This document shows, piece after piece, positions 35,256 through 42,407 of a DNA stretch of 45,498 nucleotides (position 1 is its first letter; every line of letters begins with the position of its first letter). The notes beneath the pieces are model-generated. The model was given only the letters and a program-made list of their open reading frames with translations. It was not told the origin of the DNA and did no database searches. This stretch comes from an uncultured Porphyromonadaceae bacterium (GTDB lineage: Bacteria; Bacteroidota; Bacteroidia; Bacteroidales; Muribaculaceae), in contig CAMWXJ010000020.1 of NCBI GenBank assembly GCA_947178215.1, positions 1 through 45,498 of the forward strand. The letters are read 5' to 3'. The translations under genes were made by a program, and so were the position numbers.

Positions 35256-37238
35256 ATGAAAACTAACCTCAGCTCCCAGATTAAGCTCGACCGCATCCCG
35301 CGCCGCTACTACGACCCGCAGAACGAAATCGAGCTCGCCGCCCTCACACGCGAGGAAAACATCTATACACGTATCTACGAATCGCCCGCCGACGGCTCCG
35401 ACTACCTTGCCGATGAGATGGTGCGCATCATCAACCGCGCCATCACCAAGCGCGGCAAGGCTGTCATTGCGCTTGGAGCCGGTTCATGCACACTCTCTAC
35501 CTACACACGCCTCATCGACCTCGCCAAAGAGGGACGCGTCGACTTCTCCAAGGTCATCGTCTACAACCTCTGCGAGTTCTTCCCACTCGACCCCAACGGA
35601 CCCTCCACACTCAAACGTCTTCGCGAGGCGCTGCTCGACCACATTGACATCCGCCCCGAAAACATCCGCTCTATCGACCCGGCTGTCACCAAAGAAAACA
35701 TGTATGAGTACTGCCGAGCCTACGAGCAGAGCATCGACGACGAAGGAGGACTCGACCTCACAGTACTCGAAGTAGGCCCGCAGGGCTGCCTCGCATTAAA
35801 CGAACCCGGCTCATCCGCCGCCACACTCACACGCCTCGTCCTCCTCAGCAACGAGCTACGACAGTATATCGGCAACGAATACAAGAGCGACTGGGCCCCC
35901 GCAACAGCAATCACCCTCGGACTCGCCAACATACTCGCCAGCGACCGTATACTCGCCATGGCATGGGGCGAAAACCGTGCCGGCATAGTGCGCCGGGCCG
36001 TTGAATGTGACCCCACCGACGAAGTCCCCGCCTCGTTCCTGCAAGACCATCCCCACACCAAGCTCGTCATCGACCTCGCAGCCGCCGACGCCCTCACACG
36101 CATCTCGATGCCATGGAAGGTCACATCATGCGAGTGGACCGACAAGCTTATCCGACGCGCCATCGTGTGGCTCTGCCACCAGACAGGCAAGCCCATACTC
36201 AAACTCACCGACAAGGACTACGCCGACCACGGCCTCGGCGAACTTCTCGCACTCTTCGGCTCCGGCTACAACGTCAACATCAAGATATTCAACGACCTCC
36301 AACACACCATCACCGGATGGCCCGGAGGCAAGCCCAACGCCGACGACACCTACCGCCCCGAGCGCGCCAACCCCTACCCCAAGCGAGTAATCGTATTCTC
36401 CCCTCACCCCGACGACGACGTAATATCAATGGGAGGCACACTCAAACGCCTCGTCGACCAGAAACACGACGTACACGTAGCCTACGAGACCTCAGGCAAC
36501 ATCGCAGTAGGCGACGAAGACATGATGCGCTACGTCATGCTCATGGACGGAATAGCCGACAAATTCGGCATCGACACACCCGACTGGAAGAAAAAGAGCT
36601 CGGAAATACGCTCATTCCTCGCCACCAAGAACCCCGGCGACACCGATACACCCGACATCCGCTACTTCAAGACCATGATACGTCAGGCCGAAGCCACAGG
36701 AGCATGCAACTACATCGGCGTCAAGCCCGACCACATCCACTTCCTCCGACTACCCTTCTATGAGACCGGAACCATCAAGAAAGGCGATCTCACAGAAGCT
36801 GACATCGCTATCGTGCGCGACCTCATCCTGTCCGTAAAGCCCCACCAGATATTCGTAGCCGGCGACCTCGCCGACCCTCACGGCACACACCGCGTCTGCA
36901 CCGACGCCGTACTCGCCGTACTCGACGAGCAGAAAGACGAAGAGTGGATGAAAGACTGCCGCATATGGATGTATCGAGGCGCATGGGCCGAATGGGAAAT
37001 CGACCACATCGAAATGGCAGTGCCCATATCACCCGAAGAGCTCCGATTCAAGCGCAACTCCATCCTCAAACACCAGAGCCAGATGGAAAACGCCCCCTTC
37101 CTCGGCAACGACGACCGACTCTTCTGGCAACGCGCCGAAGAGCGCAACCGCGGCACCGCCCAGCTCTACCAGGGCCTCGGCCTCGCCTCCTACGAAGCCA
37201 TCGAAGCATTCGTAGAATATCACCCCATCCGCGAATAA
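35256..37238 (+). CDS. NagB-like domain fused to PIG-L deacetylase domain
   Basis: With the ATG at 35256 the protein has 660 residues. The N-terminal half (about 30-290) is a glucosamine-6-phosphate deaminase/isomerase (NagB) fold: LGAGSCTLSTYTRLIDLA, YNLCEFFPLDP, GCLALNEPGSSA. The catalytic residues of true NagB are changed: the Asp of the usual DE pair is Cys106, and the DGH of the active-site loop is Q176-G177-C178. The second half (about 375-620) is a PIG-L/LmbE zinc deacetylase with H384-P-D-D-D, DPHGTH with H542 and H545, and the downstream KRNSILKHQSQ. The PIG-L part therefore looks able to de-N-acetylate amino sugars, while the NagB part may only bind a ligand. Such fusions are known in Bacteroidota and are usually annotated as deaminases. 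Confidence 0.85.
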   Translation: MKTNLSSQIKLDRIPRRYYDPQNEIELAALTREENIYTRIYESPADGSDYLADEMVRIINRAITKRGKAVIALGAGSCTLSTYTRLIDLAKEGRVDFSKVIVYNLCEFFPLDPNGPSTLKRLREALLDHIDIRPENIRSIDPAVTKENMYEYCRAYEQSIDDEGGLDLTVLEVGPQGCLALNEPGSSAATLTRLVLLSNELRQYIGNEYKSDWAPATAITLGLANILASDRILAMAWGENRAGIVRRAVECDPTDEVPASFLQDHPHTKLVIDLAAADALTRISMPWKVTSCEWTDKLIRRAIVWLCHQTGKPILKLTDKDYADHGLGELLALFGSGYNVNIKIFNDLQHTITGWPGGKPNADDTYRPERANPYPKRVIVFSPHPDDDVISMGGTLKRLVDQKHDVHVAYETSGNIAVGDEDMMRYVMLMDGIADKFGIDTPDWKKKSSEIRSFLATKNPGDTDTPDIRYFKTMIRQAEATGACNYIGVKPDHIHFLRLPFYETGTIKKGDLTEADIAIVRDLILSVKPHQIFVAGDLADPHGTHRVCTDAVLAVLDEQKDEEWMKDCRIWMYRGAWAEWEIDHIEMAVPISPEELRFKRNSILKHQSQMENAPFLGNDDRLFWQRAEERNRGTAQLYQGLGLASYEAIEAFVEYHPIRE

Positions 37239-37378
37239 TCCCCCCGAAGCGAAGCTGTGGCGATAGCCGCAGCCCGCTCCCGACCGGGAGTAGCAGAGTG
37301 CCGGCAGGCACCCCAAAAACACCGGCAGCGCCAACAGGCGCCCAAGGACCATCAGCAGCGCCCACAGGCGCCCTCATC

Positions 37379-37411
37379 AGCCCCGGCTTCCGAGCCGGGG
37401 CTTTCCTTTTG
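37379..37411 (+). terminator. Terminator after NagB-like/PIG-L gene
   Basis: AGCCCCGGCT (37379-37388), loop TCCG, AGCCGGGGCT (37393-37402): a perfect ten-base stem followed by TTTCCTTTT. Confidence 0.88.
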
Positions 37412-37415
37412 CTTA

Positions 37416-37487
37416 GCCGCCGTCAGGCGGCAGGTCCTCATAGTCCGCGCCGTCCGAGTCGTCTGAGTTGTCCGCGCCATCCGAGTC
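37416..37487. repeat. GTCA-loop hairpin plus 9-base tandem repeat, copy 1
   Basis: GCCGCCGTCAGGCGGC (37416-37431) is a six-base stem with loop GTCA. It is followed by six 9-base units with consensus GTCCGAGTC (37434-37487). The same order, hairpin then units, is seen at 41472-41566. On the minus strand the units read as a 26-codon frame (37493-37413, MSDSDGADNSDDSDG...), which is not called as a gene. Confidence 0.7.
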
Positions 37488-37693
37488 GCTCATATTAAAT
37501 AGTGTTAATCGGGCGGAGATTTTCCTTGCGGATTCAGCCGAAAGCGAAATCAAATTCATTTTTCGCTCAGAAAGTCAGCGCTAAACGCTCCGTCCGAGAG
37601 GTCGGAATCGTCCTGAAAGCCCTCAAATCCGCCAGAAGTTTCCGGTAGAAAATCTAATATCTTGCTGTCGGCCTGTAATATCCGCCTTTTCCT

Positions 37694-37828
37694 ATTTAAC
37701 AGTTTACTTATTATGAGAAAAACTTTTCTCAAAGTATCTATTCTCGCAGCTATTGGCGTCGCCATGTCGGCTTCCTTTACCTCGTGTAAGGACTACGACG
37801 ACGACATCAATAACCTGCAGACTCAGGT
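37694..37828 (+). repeat. 5' inverted homology block, copy A
   Basis: These 135 bases, covering 19 bases of leader and the first 116 of the coding region, align without gaps to the reverse complement of 45337-45471. I count seven mismatches by hand, and the last 76 bases (37753-37828) are identical, including synonymous positions. It is one arm of a long inverted repeat. Confidence 0.9.
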
Positions 37829-40800
37829 AGATGCTCTGAAACAGTCGATCTCGACCCTCGAGGGTAAGATCAACGCCGGTGCCGTTATCACCGGTGTTAG
37901 CACGATAGACAACGGCTATCGTTTCACTCTCTCGGACGGGAAGACCTACGACATCACCAACGGTAAGGATGGCGCCAACGGTAAGGATGGCGAATCCAAC
38001 CTCTGGACTATTGTAAAAGACGCTGAAGGCAAGCTCGTTTGGGCTCTCAATGGCGTTGCAACCGAGTATCCCGCACAGGGTCCTGCCGGTGAAAACGGCA
38101 AGCCCGGCGAAAACGGCGAGTCGCTCCCCGGTATCTACTACAAGCCCGGCGAAAACGGCTACTGGATCGAAGTAAATCCCGCCGACGGCACCGAAAAGGA
38201 GACCACTATCGCCTGGAAGCCCGCTGCTACCGAGTCGCTCTATGCCGTTGTTGACAACGACAAGGTCGTTATCTACAACTTCACCGACGAGAACGGCGAT
38301 GCTATCGATCCCGTTACCATCTGGAAGTCGTCGTTCATCAAGAGCCTCGTGGTTAAGCCCGAACTCTACCTCGACGGTATCGAGTCTGTTAAGTATGCAG
38401 TTGCCAAGGACGTTACCGTTAAGAAAACAGTAGCCGCCAACAACAGCACTGTGCCTAATGCCAATAATAAAGGCAAGGACGCTACAGTAGCCAATGGCCA
38501 GCCGTTTGATGTTGAAGATCTTCAGGAAAACGGTGAGGATGTGCTCTGGTATGCCGGTGAAGTAGGCACCATCCAGTATGCTGTCAACCCCACCACCGCT
38601 GCTATCAGCAATGTAGACTGGAACCTCATCTTCGACGATATCGAAGTAATCAACCGCTCGTCGAATGCTGCCGGTAAGGTGCTTAAAGCATCTGACGTAG
38701 ATAAGAACGGCAACGTTACTCTTACCTATCAGCTCGACGCTGATGCCGCTTACGCTTATCTCGCACCCTACGAACTCGGCAATGTTGACAAGACCGGCGA
38801 CTGGACCTTCATGGCCCTTCAGGCTCTCAACAAGACCGACAACAATTCTGTCGTTACTTCCGACAACGTAGCTGTAATCAAGAAGTGGGTTAACATTCAG
38901 ACTCTCCTCGTTGACCAGAACACCAACTTCAAGACTGCTATCCCCGTTGCTGAGAACGCCACTGAGGCTATTCAGGCTGTCTACAACCCGACTCCCACTC
39001 AGACTCCCGTTCTCGCAATCCCCTACAACGCTGCATACAATCTTGCCGCTCACATCGCTGTTAGTGTAGCTGAGCAGACTCCCATGCTCGCTGAGAACAC
39101 TCAGGATTACGACGATGCTAAATGGGGTGCTGCCCAGGTTATGACTCTTGCCGAGGCTGCCGAAAAGTGGGGTCTTACTCCCGCTTATCAGCTCGTTACC
39201 TATACTGTAAGCCCCAACCAGACCTCTGAGGATCGCTTCGCTCAGATTAACGCTACTACCGGTGAGGTAACTCCCATGTACGTTAACAGCAACGGTCAGA
39301 GCGTATCCGGCGTAGGTGCAGAAGGCAACGTGGCCCGCTCGTCTATCGGTCGTCGTCCTCTCGTTTATGTTACCCTCAACAACGCTGACGGTGAAATCAT
39401 CCTCGCCGGCTTCGTTACTCTCGAAATCTCCGAGCCCCTCCCCCAGTCCAACGAGACTGTTCTCGCTGACGCCAACATTCCTTACATCTGCAACTACGAG
39501 GTTAAGTCGACCTGGGAGCAGATCACCGGTAAGGTGTACGAAGAGCTCGGCCTCACCCCCGAGGAGTTCAGCAAGAACTACGAGCTTAAGGATGCCAACG
39601 CTATCTACGTGAAGAACGCTGACGGCCAGTTCATCAACACTACCGGTAGCAACATGGTTATCGCCGGTGGCCAGCTCGGCACATGGACTTGGGATAACAA
39701 TGCTGACGGCTCGCACACTCAGGCCCTCACTTTCGAGGTTACTGTCGACAATCTTAACGCTTGGTATCCCACCTACGACAAGGATGGCAACATCAATGGT
39801 ACTGCTGCTCCCACCACTGAGTCGGCTACCAAGACTGTTTACGCTAAGCTTGTCAACAAGAACACCAACCACGAGGTTTACATCGGCTTCAACATCACAG
39901 TACTCGGTTCGCCCGCTGCTGACTTCGTAACCAAGCTTGCTTCTTCATGGCAGGGCAATACAGCTCCCGTTAACCCCGCAGTTGCAGGTCAGACCACTAC
40001 TCCCATCGAAGACAACACCGATTACGGTTATGCTCAGGTTATGGGTATGGACTTCCGCTACCTCTGGGTAGGTGGTGAGCCTCAGGTTGTAAATGCCAAC
40101 GCTCTCTACAACTTCACCAAGCCCGCAGCTCCCCACTTCCTCAGCAAGATTACCGCCAACTACAACTTTGCCGCTAATCAGCCCAAGGTAACCGGCGCTA
40201 CCGGCACTGTCTACACCATCGTTCGCGGCTATCAGGCTAATGGCTTCAGCGACACTCAGTCGCTCTGGGCTATCCCCGCCGGTAGCAAGACCAACGAAGC
40301 TATCAACTACCAGCCCGTAGCAGTAATTACCGCTACCGACGCCAAGGAGACCGAACTTGGTGGCGCTGCCACTATCGGTATCACCGGCAAGGATAATAGC
40401 AAGGGTGTATGGAACCGCTTCGATATGCTTTCTGTATTCAACCAGGATGTATACACCGGCGACCACTATGTTCGCACTCCTTTCTTCGATGGCACTATCA
40501 CTGAAGCTTACGCTGAATATGCCTGCGACATTGTTAACGCCAGCATCTTCAAGTATCAGAACGCTCCCGTTCAGTTCAACGTAGAGATGGTTGTTAGCTA
40601 CGCCGAGATGGATGAGGACGGCAACGCCCTCTGCACCCTCACAATTCCTGAATCGTATGACTTCCAGGCCGGCGTAGGCTCGCCCCTCGCTATGGCTAAG
40701 CAGGAGGCTACCAAACTTCAGGATGCAAAGGATGCCAAGGTTATCGTCTCCAAGCTCTTCTCCATCTCCGACTGGCAGGGTAACAAGCTCTGGAATGTTA

Positions 40801-41285
40801 ATGCTACCACCGGCGCTACTACCGCAACCACATTCAATGGTGCAACTGTTGGCGACTTCTGGATGTCACTCTCCAATTATCCGACCATCTGGCCCACTCA
40901 GCGCTACAATTATGCAGATAAGACATGGGAAACCATCAATGACGTAACTGCATTCATTACCATTGATGCTGCTAATGCTCTCGTTGGTTACTCAGCTGAC
41001 GTAACTGCCACCATCGGCAAGTTCAGCGAAGTATTCGATGGCATGAACCCCAAGCCCAGCTTCGACCTCTACAATAACAATGTTGCTGTAACCAACAACG
41101 TAGCTAAGGTTAACGACTGGCGCAACCTCGGCAATTACAGCCTCCAGTGGGACAACAACGGTATGGCAGTTACTAAGAGCATCTTCCTCTTCGTTCCTGT
41201 TAAGTTCACCTACATCTGGGGCCGTGACATCAACCTCGGCTATGCTGTAATCGAAGTTCAGCCCACCTACCAGGGCGAAAACTAA
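37713..41285 (+). CDS. Large surface lipoprotein A with collagen-like Gly-x-y segment
   Basis: The 1190-residue protein starts at the ATG at 37713; an upstream TTG frame exists but lies before the conserved leader. A lipoprotein signal ends in SFTSC, lipid Cys25. It is followed by KDYDDD, which fits the acidic Bacteroidota surface-export signal. Next come a short coiled coil (about 31-50), a beta hairpin, Gly-rich collagen-like triplets (GKDGANGKDGE about 87-97, and GPAGENGKPGENGE about 123-136) and about 1000 residues of beta-rich sequence rich in Asn, Thr and Ala. The end (FVPVKFTYIWGRDINLGYAVIEV) matches protein B. Codon use favours T-ending codons (GTT, GCT, ACT) unlike neighbouring GC-ending genes, which suggests very high expression or different origin. 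An S-layer-like or adhesin role is possible; no named family is claimed. Confidence 0.85.
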   Translation: MRKTFLKVSILAAIGVAMSASFTSCKDYDDDINNLQTQVDALKQSISTLEGKINAGAVITGVSTIDNGYRFTLSDGKTYDITNGKDGANGKDGESNLWTIVKDAEGKLVWALNGVATEYPAQGPAGENGKPGENGESLPGIYYKPGENGYWIEVNPADGTEKETTIAWKPAATESLYAVVDNDKVVIYNFTDENGDAIDPVTIWKSSFIKSLVVKPELYLDGIESVKYAVAKDVTVKKTVAANNSTVPNANNKGKDATVANGQPFDVEDLQENGEDVLWYAGEVGTIQYAVNPTTAAISNVDWNLIFDDIEVINRSSNAAGKVLKASDVDKNGNVTLTYQLDADAAYAYLAPYELGNVDKTGDWTFMALQALNKTDNNSVVTSDNVAVIKKWVNIQTLLVDQNTNFKTAIPVAENATEAIQAVYNPTPTQTPVLAIPYNAAYNLAAHIAVSVAEQTPMLAENTQDYDDAKWGAAQVMTLAEAAEKWGLTPAYQLVTYTVSPNQTSEDRFAQINATTGEVTPMYVNSNGQSVSGVGAEGNVARSSIGRRPLVYVTLNNADGEIILAGFVTLEISEPLPQSNETVLADANIPYICNYEVKSTWEQITGKVYEELGLTPEEFSKNYELKDANAIYVKNADGQFINTTGSNMVIAGGQLGTWTWDNNADGSHTQALTFEVTVDNLNAWYPTYDKDGNINGTAAPTTESATKTVYAKLVNKNTNHEVYIGFNITVLGSPAADFVTKLASSWQGNTAPVNPAVAGQTTTPIEDNTDYGYAQVMGMDFRYLWVGGEPQVVNANALYNFTKPAAPHFLSKITANYNFAANQPKVTGATGTVYTIVRGYQANGFSDTQSLWAIPAGSKTNEAINYQPVAVITATDAKETELGGAATIGITGKDNSKGVWNRFDMLSVFNQDVYTGDHYVRTPFFDGTITEAYAEYACDIVNASIFKYQNAPVQFNVEMVVSYAEMDEDGNALCTLTIPESYDFQAGVGSPLAMAKQEATKLQDAKDAKVIVSKLFSISDWQGNKLWNVNATTGATTATTFNGATVGDFWMSLSNYPTIWPTQRYNYADKTWETINDVTAFITIDAANALVGYSADVTATIGKFSEVFDGMNPKPSFDLYNNNVAVTNNVAKVNDWRNLGNYSLQWDNNGMAVTKSIFLFVPVKFTYIWGRDINLGYAVIEVQPTYQGEN

Positions 41286-41379
41286 TCCGCTCCTGACGCG
41301 CGACGGCCCCTGTGGCCCGACCGCTCACTAATATCGAGAGGCGGCCCCCACCCGGAGGCCGCCTCTCTCGCATTCTCAG
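41280..41379 (+). repeat. 3' inverted homology block, copy A
   Basis: One hundred bases from the end of gene A through its terminator align without gaps to the reverse complement of 42308-42407, with roughly a dozen mismatches by eye. A core including CCGACCGCTCACTAATATCG is identical. Confidence 0.88.
41336..41367 (+). terminator. Terminator of surface lipoprotein A
   Basis: GAGAGGCGGCC (41336-41346) pairs with GGCCGCCTCTC (41357-41367). A matching hairpin ends gene B. There is no long T run. Confidence 0.6.
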
Positions 41380-41381
41380 CC

Positions 41382-41436
41382 GGCTCGGACGGCTCGGACA
41401 CCTCGGACACTCCGACGTGGCGCCGTCAGGCGCCAC
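41382..41436. repeat. Hairpin plus 9-base repeat in inverted orientation
   Basis: Units GGCTCGGAC, GGCTCGGAC, ACCTCGGAC, ACTCCGAC (41382-41416) are the reverse complement type of the GTCCGAG units. They are followed by GTGGCGCC-GTCA-GGCGCCAC (41417-41436), an eight-base stem with the same GTCA loop. It mirrors the element at 41472-41566, so together they form a two-sided REP/BIME-like structure. Confidence 0.65.
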
Positions 41437-41471
41437 AACCGCCTCACCCGCCTCACCAGCAGCGTCCTAGA

Positions 41472-41566
41472 GCCGCCGTCAGGCGGCAGTCCGAAGAGTC
41501 TGAGTTGTCTGAGATGTCCGAGCTGTCCGAAGAGTCCGCGTTGTCCGAGTTGTCCGAGTCGTCCGC
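41472..41566. repeat. GTCA-loop hairpin plus 9-base tandem repeat, copy 2
   Basis: GCCGCCGTCAGGCGGC (41472-41487), identical to 37416-37431, is followed by 8.7 units of nine bases (41489-41566, consensus GTCCGAGTT). Within units GTC-xGA is nearly constant while the last two bases vary. Confidence 0.75.
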
Positions 41567-41571
41567 AAAAA

Positions 41572-41607
41572 GGCGAGCAGCCACCGCGTTAGTGGTGGCT
41601 GCTCGCC
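41572..41607 (-). terminator. Terminator of the four-helix-bundle gene
   Basis: GGCGAGCAGCCACC (41572-41585) pairs perfectly with GGTGGCTGCTCGCC (41594-41607). On the minus strand it is followed by CTTTTTGCG, a fitting T run. Confidence 0.8.
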
Positions 41608-41620
41608 TCGTGAGGCGTCA

Positions 41621-42181
41621 CTAATCGTTGGTATCGGGGTGCTGTCGGGCTTCCGTGCGCGCGCGATACATCAGCTCGCGGATGCCGCCATGCTCCAAAA
41701 ACTGCCGTTGTTGACTTTCAAGCAGGCGTTGGAGCATCTTCTTTGCCTGGCTTATGAGGGTTATGCACAGATTGCAATACTCCTCATCGTTAAGCAGCCG
41801 GACCATTTTCATGGGATTGTTCATGAAGTCGTCCGACATCAGATAACGTCGGAGCGGTGCCGAGCGGGGGTGGTCGACCGACCATTTAGTTAGGTCATGT
41901 TGCCTCAGATAGTCGTCATAGTCAAGTTCCAGCTCTTCAAGCGAAGCCTTTGCTACATTGGTTAGCTTGATTTCCGTCTCTTTCGACGTGGCCGACGCAG
42001 CGCTCCCCTCCGCGATATTCTGCTTGCCACTGCGGGCCGCCTGCTCCATCTGGTCGCGGGTGCGACTGCCCGGCCTTATTCGTGTCTTGGCGAAGAAAGC
42101 CGTCAGGTCGCATATGATCTCAGTGATGCGGTACACCTTTAACTTGCGGTAACCGCTACTCTTAGGTAAAAAAGGCTTCAT
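41621..42181 (-). CDS. Four helix bundle protein, 23S rRNA intervening-sequence type
   Basis: The 186-residue protein has the S23/IVP four-helix-bundle signature QMEQAARSGKQNIAEGS, followed by KETEIKLTNVAKASLEELEL and DYDDYLRQH, with an extra C-terminal helical part as in the 'suffix domain' subgroup. Members of this superfamily are encoded inside 23S rRNA intervening sequences or scattered in genomes. A relative, Avd, serves diversity-generating retroelements. No reverse transcriptase or rRNA is present here, so the role is unknown. It sits exactly between the inverted lipoprotein genes with its own strong terminator. A -7 box, TACATTTG, lies at 42235-42228 on the minus strand. Confidence 0.88.
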   Translation of the reverse strand: MKPFLPKSSGYRKLKVYRITEIICDLTAFFAKTRIRPGSRTRDQMEQAARSGKQNIAEGSAASATSKETEIKLTNVAKASLEELELDYDDYLRQHDLTKWSVDHPRSAPLRRYLMSDDFMNNPMKMVRLLNDEEYCNLCITLISQAKKMLQRLLESQQRQFLEHGGIRELMYRARTEARQHPDTND

Positions 42182-42200
42182 TTGGCACTTCTGATTGATG

Positions 42201-42221
42201 ATAGATTTGAGAAATAAGAGT
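42201..42221. repeat. 21-base repeat, copy 2
   Basis: Exact copy of 35028-35048, placed 20 bases upstream of the four-helix gene start. It lies between that start and its -7 box, so it would be in the leader of the transcript. Confidence 0.7.
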
Positions 42222-42307
42222 CTGTCGCAAATGTAACGATAATCGACCTATAATCCTAATAATTTCTTAAAAATATGCATCCAAAGCTGAATTTTTCTAA
42301 AAAAGGC

Positions 42308-42407
42308 CTGAGAAAGCGAGAGAGGCGGCCTCCGGGTGGAGGTCGCCTCTCGATATTAGTGAGCGGTCGGGCCACACTGGCCGTCGCGCTATGAGAGCAG
42401 ATTAGTT
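42308..42407 (-). repeat. 3' inverted homology block, copy B
   Basis: Reverse-complement counterpart of 41280-41379. It contains the end of gene B and its terminator stem GAGAGGCGGCCTCC/GGAGGTCGCCTCTC (42320-42333 with 42338-42351, one wobble pair). Confidence 0.88.
42320..42351 (-). terminator. Terminator of surface lipoprotein B
   Basis: A 14-base stem with loop of four bases, following gene B on the minus strand. Downstream minus-strand sequence is moderately T-rich (CTTTCTCAGGCCTTTTTT). Confidence 0.7.

Larger units (their letters stand above)
37239..37712. other. Repeat-rich non-coding region before large surface lipoprotein A
   Basis: 474 bases. From left to right: GC-rich imperfect repeats of CAACAGGCGCCC type (about 37325-37370); a strong terminator (37379-37411); a hairpin with a GTCA loop (37416-37431); six 9-base units (37434-37487); an AT-rich stretch; and the 5' homology block that begins at 37694. 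No standard TAnnTTTG promoter box is seen before gene A, only a weak TATCTTG near 37661. Confidence 0.6.
41286..41620. other. Repeat-rich region between gene A and the four-helix gene
   Basis: 335 bases without a gene. It holds the 3' homology block and terminator of gene A, then two opposite-facing hairpin/9-base repeat elements (41382-41436 and 41472-41566). The 14-base terminator stem of the minus-strand four-helix gene (41572-41607) follows. Confidence 0.7.

Noticed and set aside
37704-39872. 722-codon open frame on the minus strand opposite gene A
   Set aside because: It mirrors the lipoprotein gene codon by codon, has no family resemblance or signal, and arises from the biased codon use of gene A.
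41280-42407. Diversity-generating retroelement around the four-helix gene
   Set aside because: The four-helix protein recalls Avd, but no reverse transcriptase, template repeat or adenine-biased variable repeat was found in the window.
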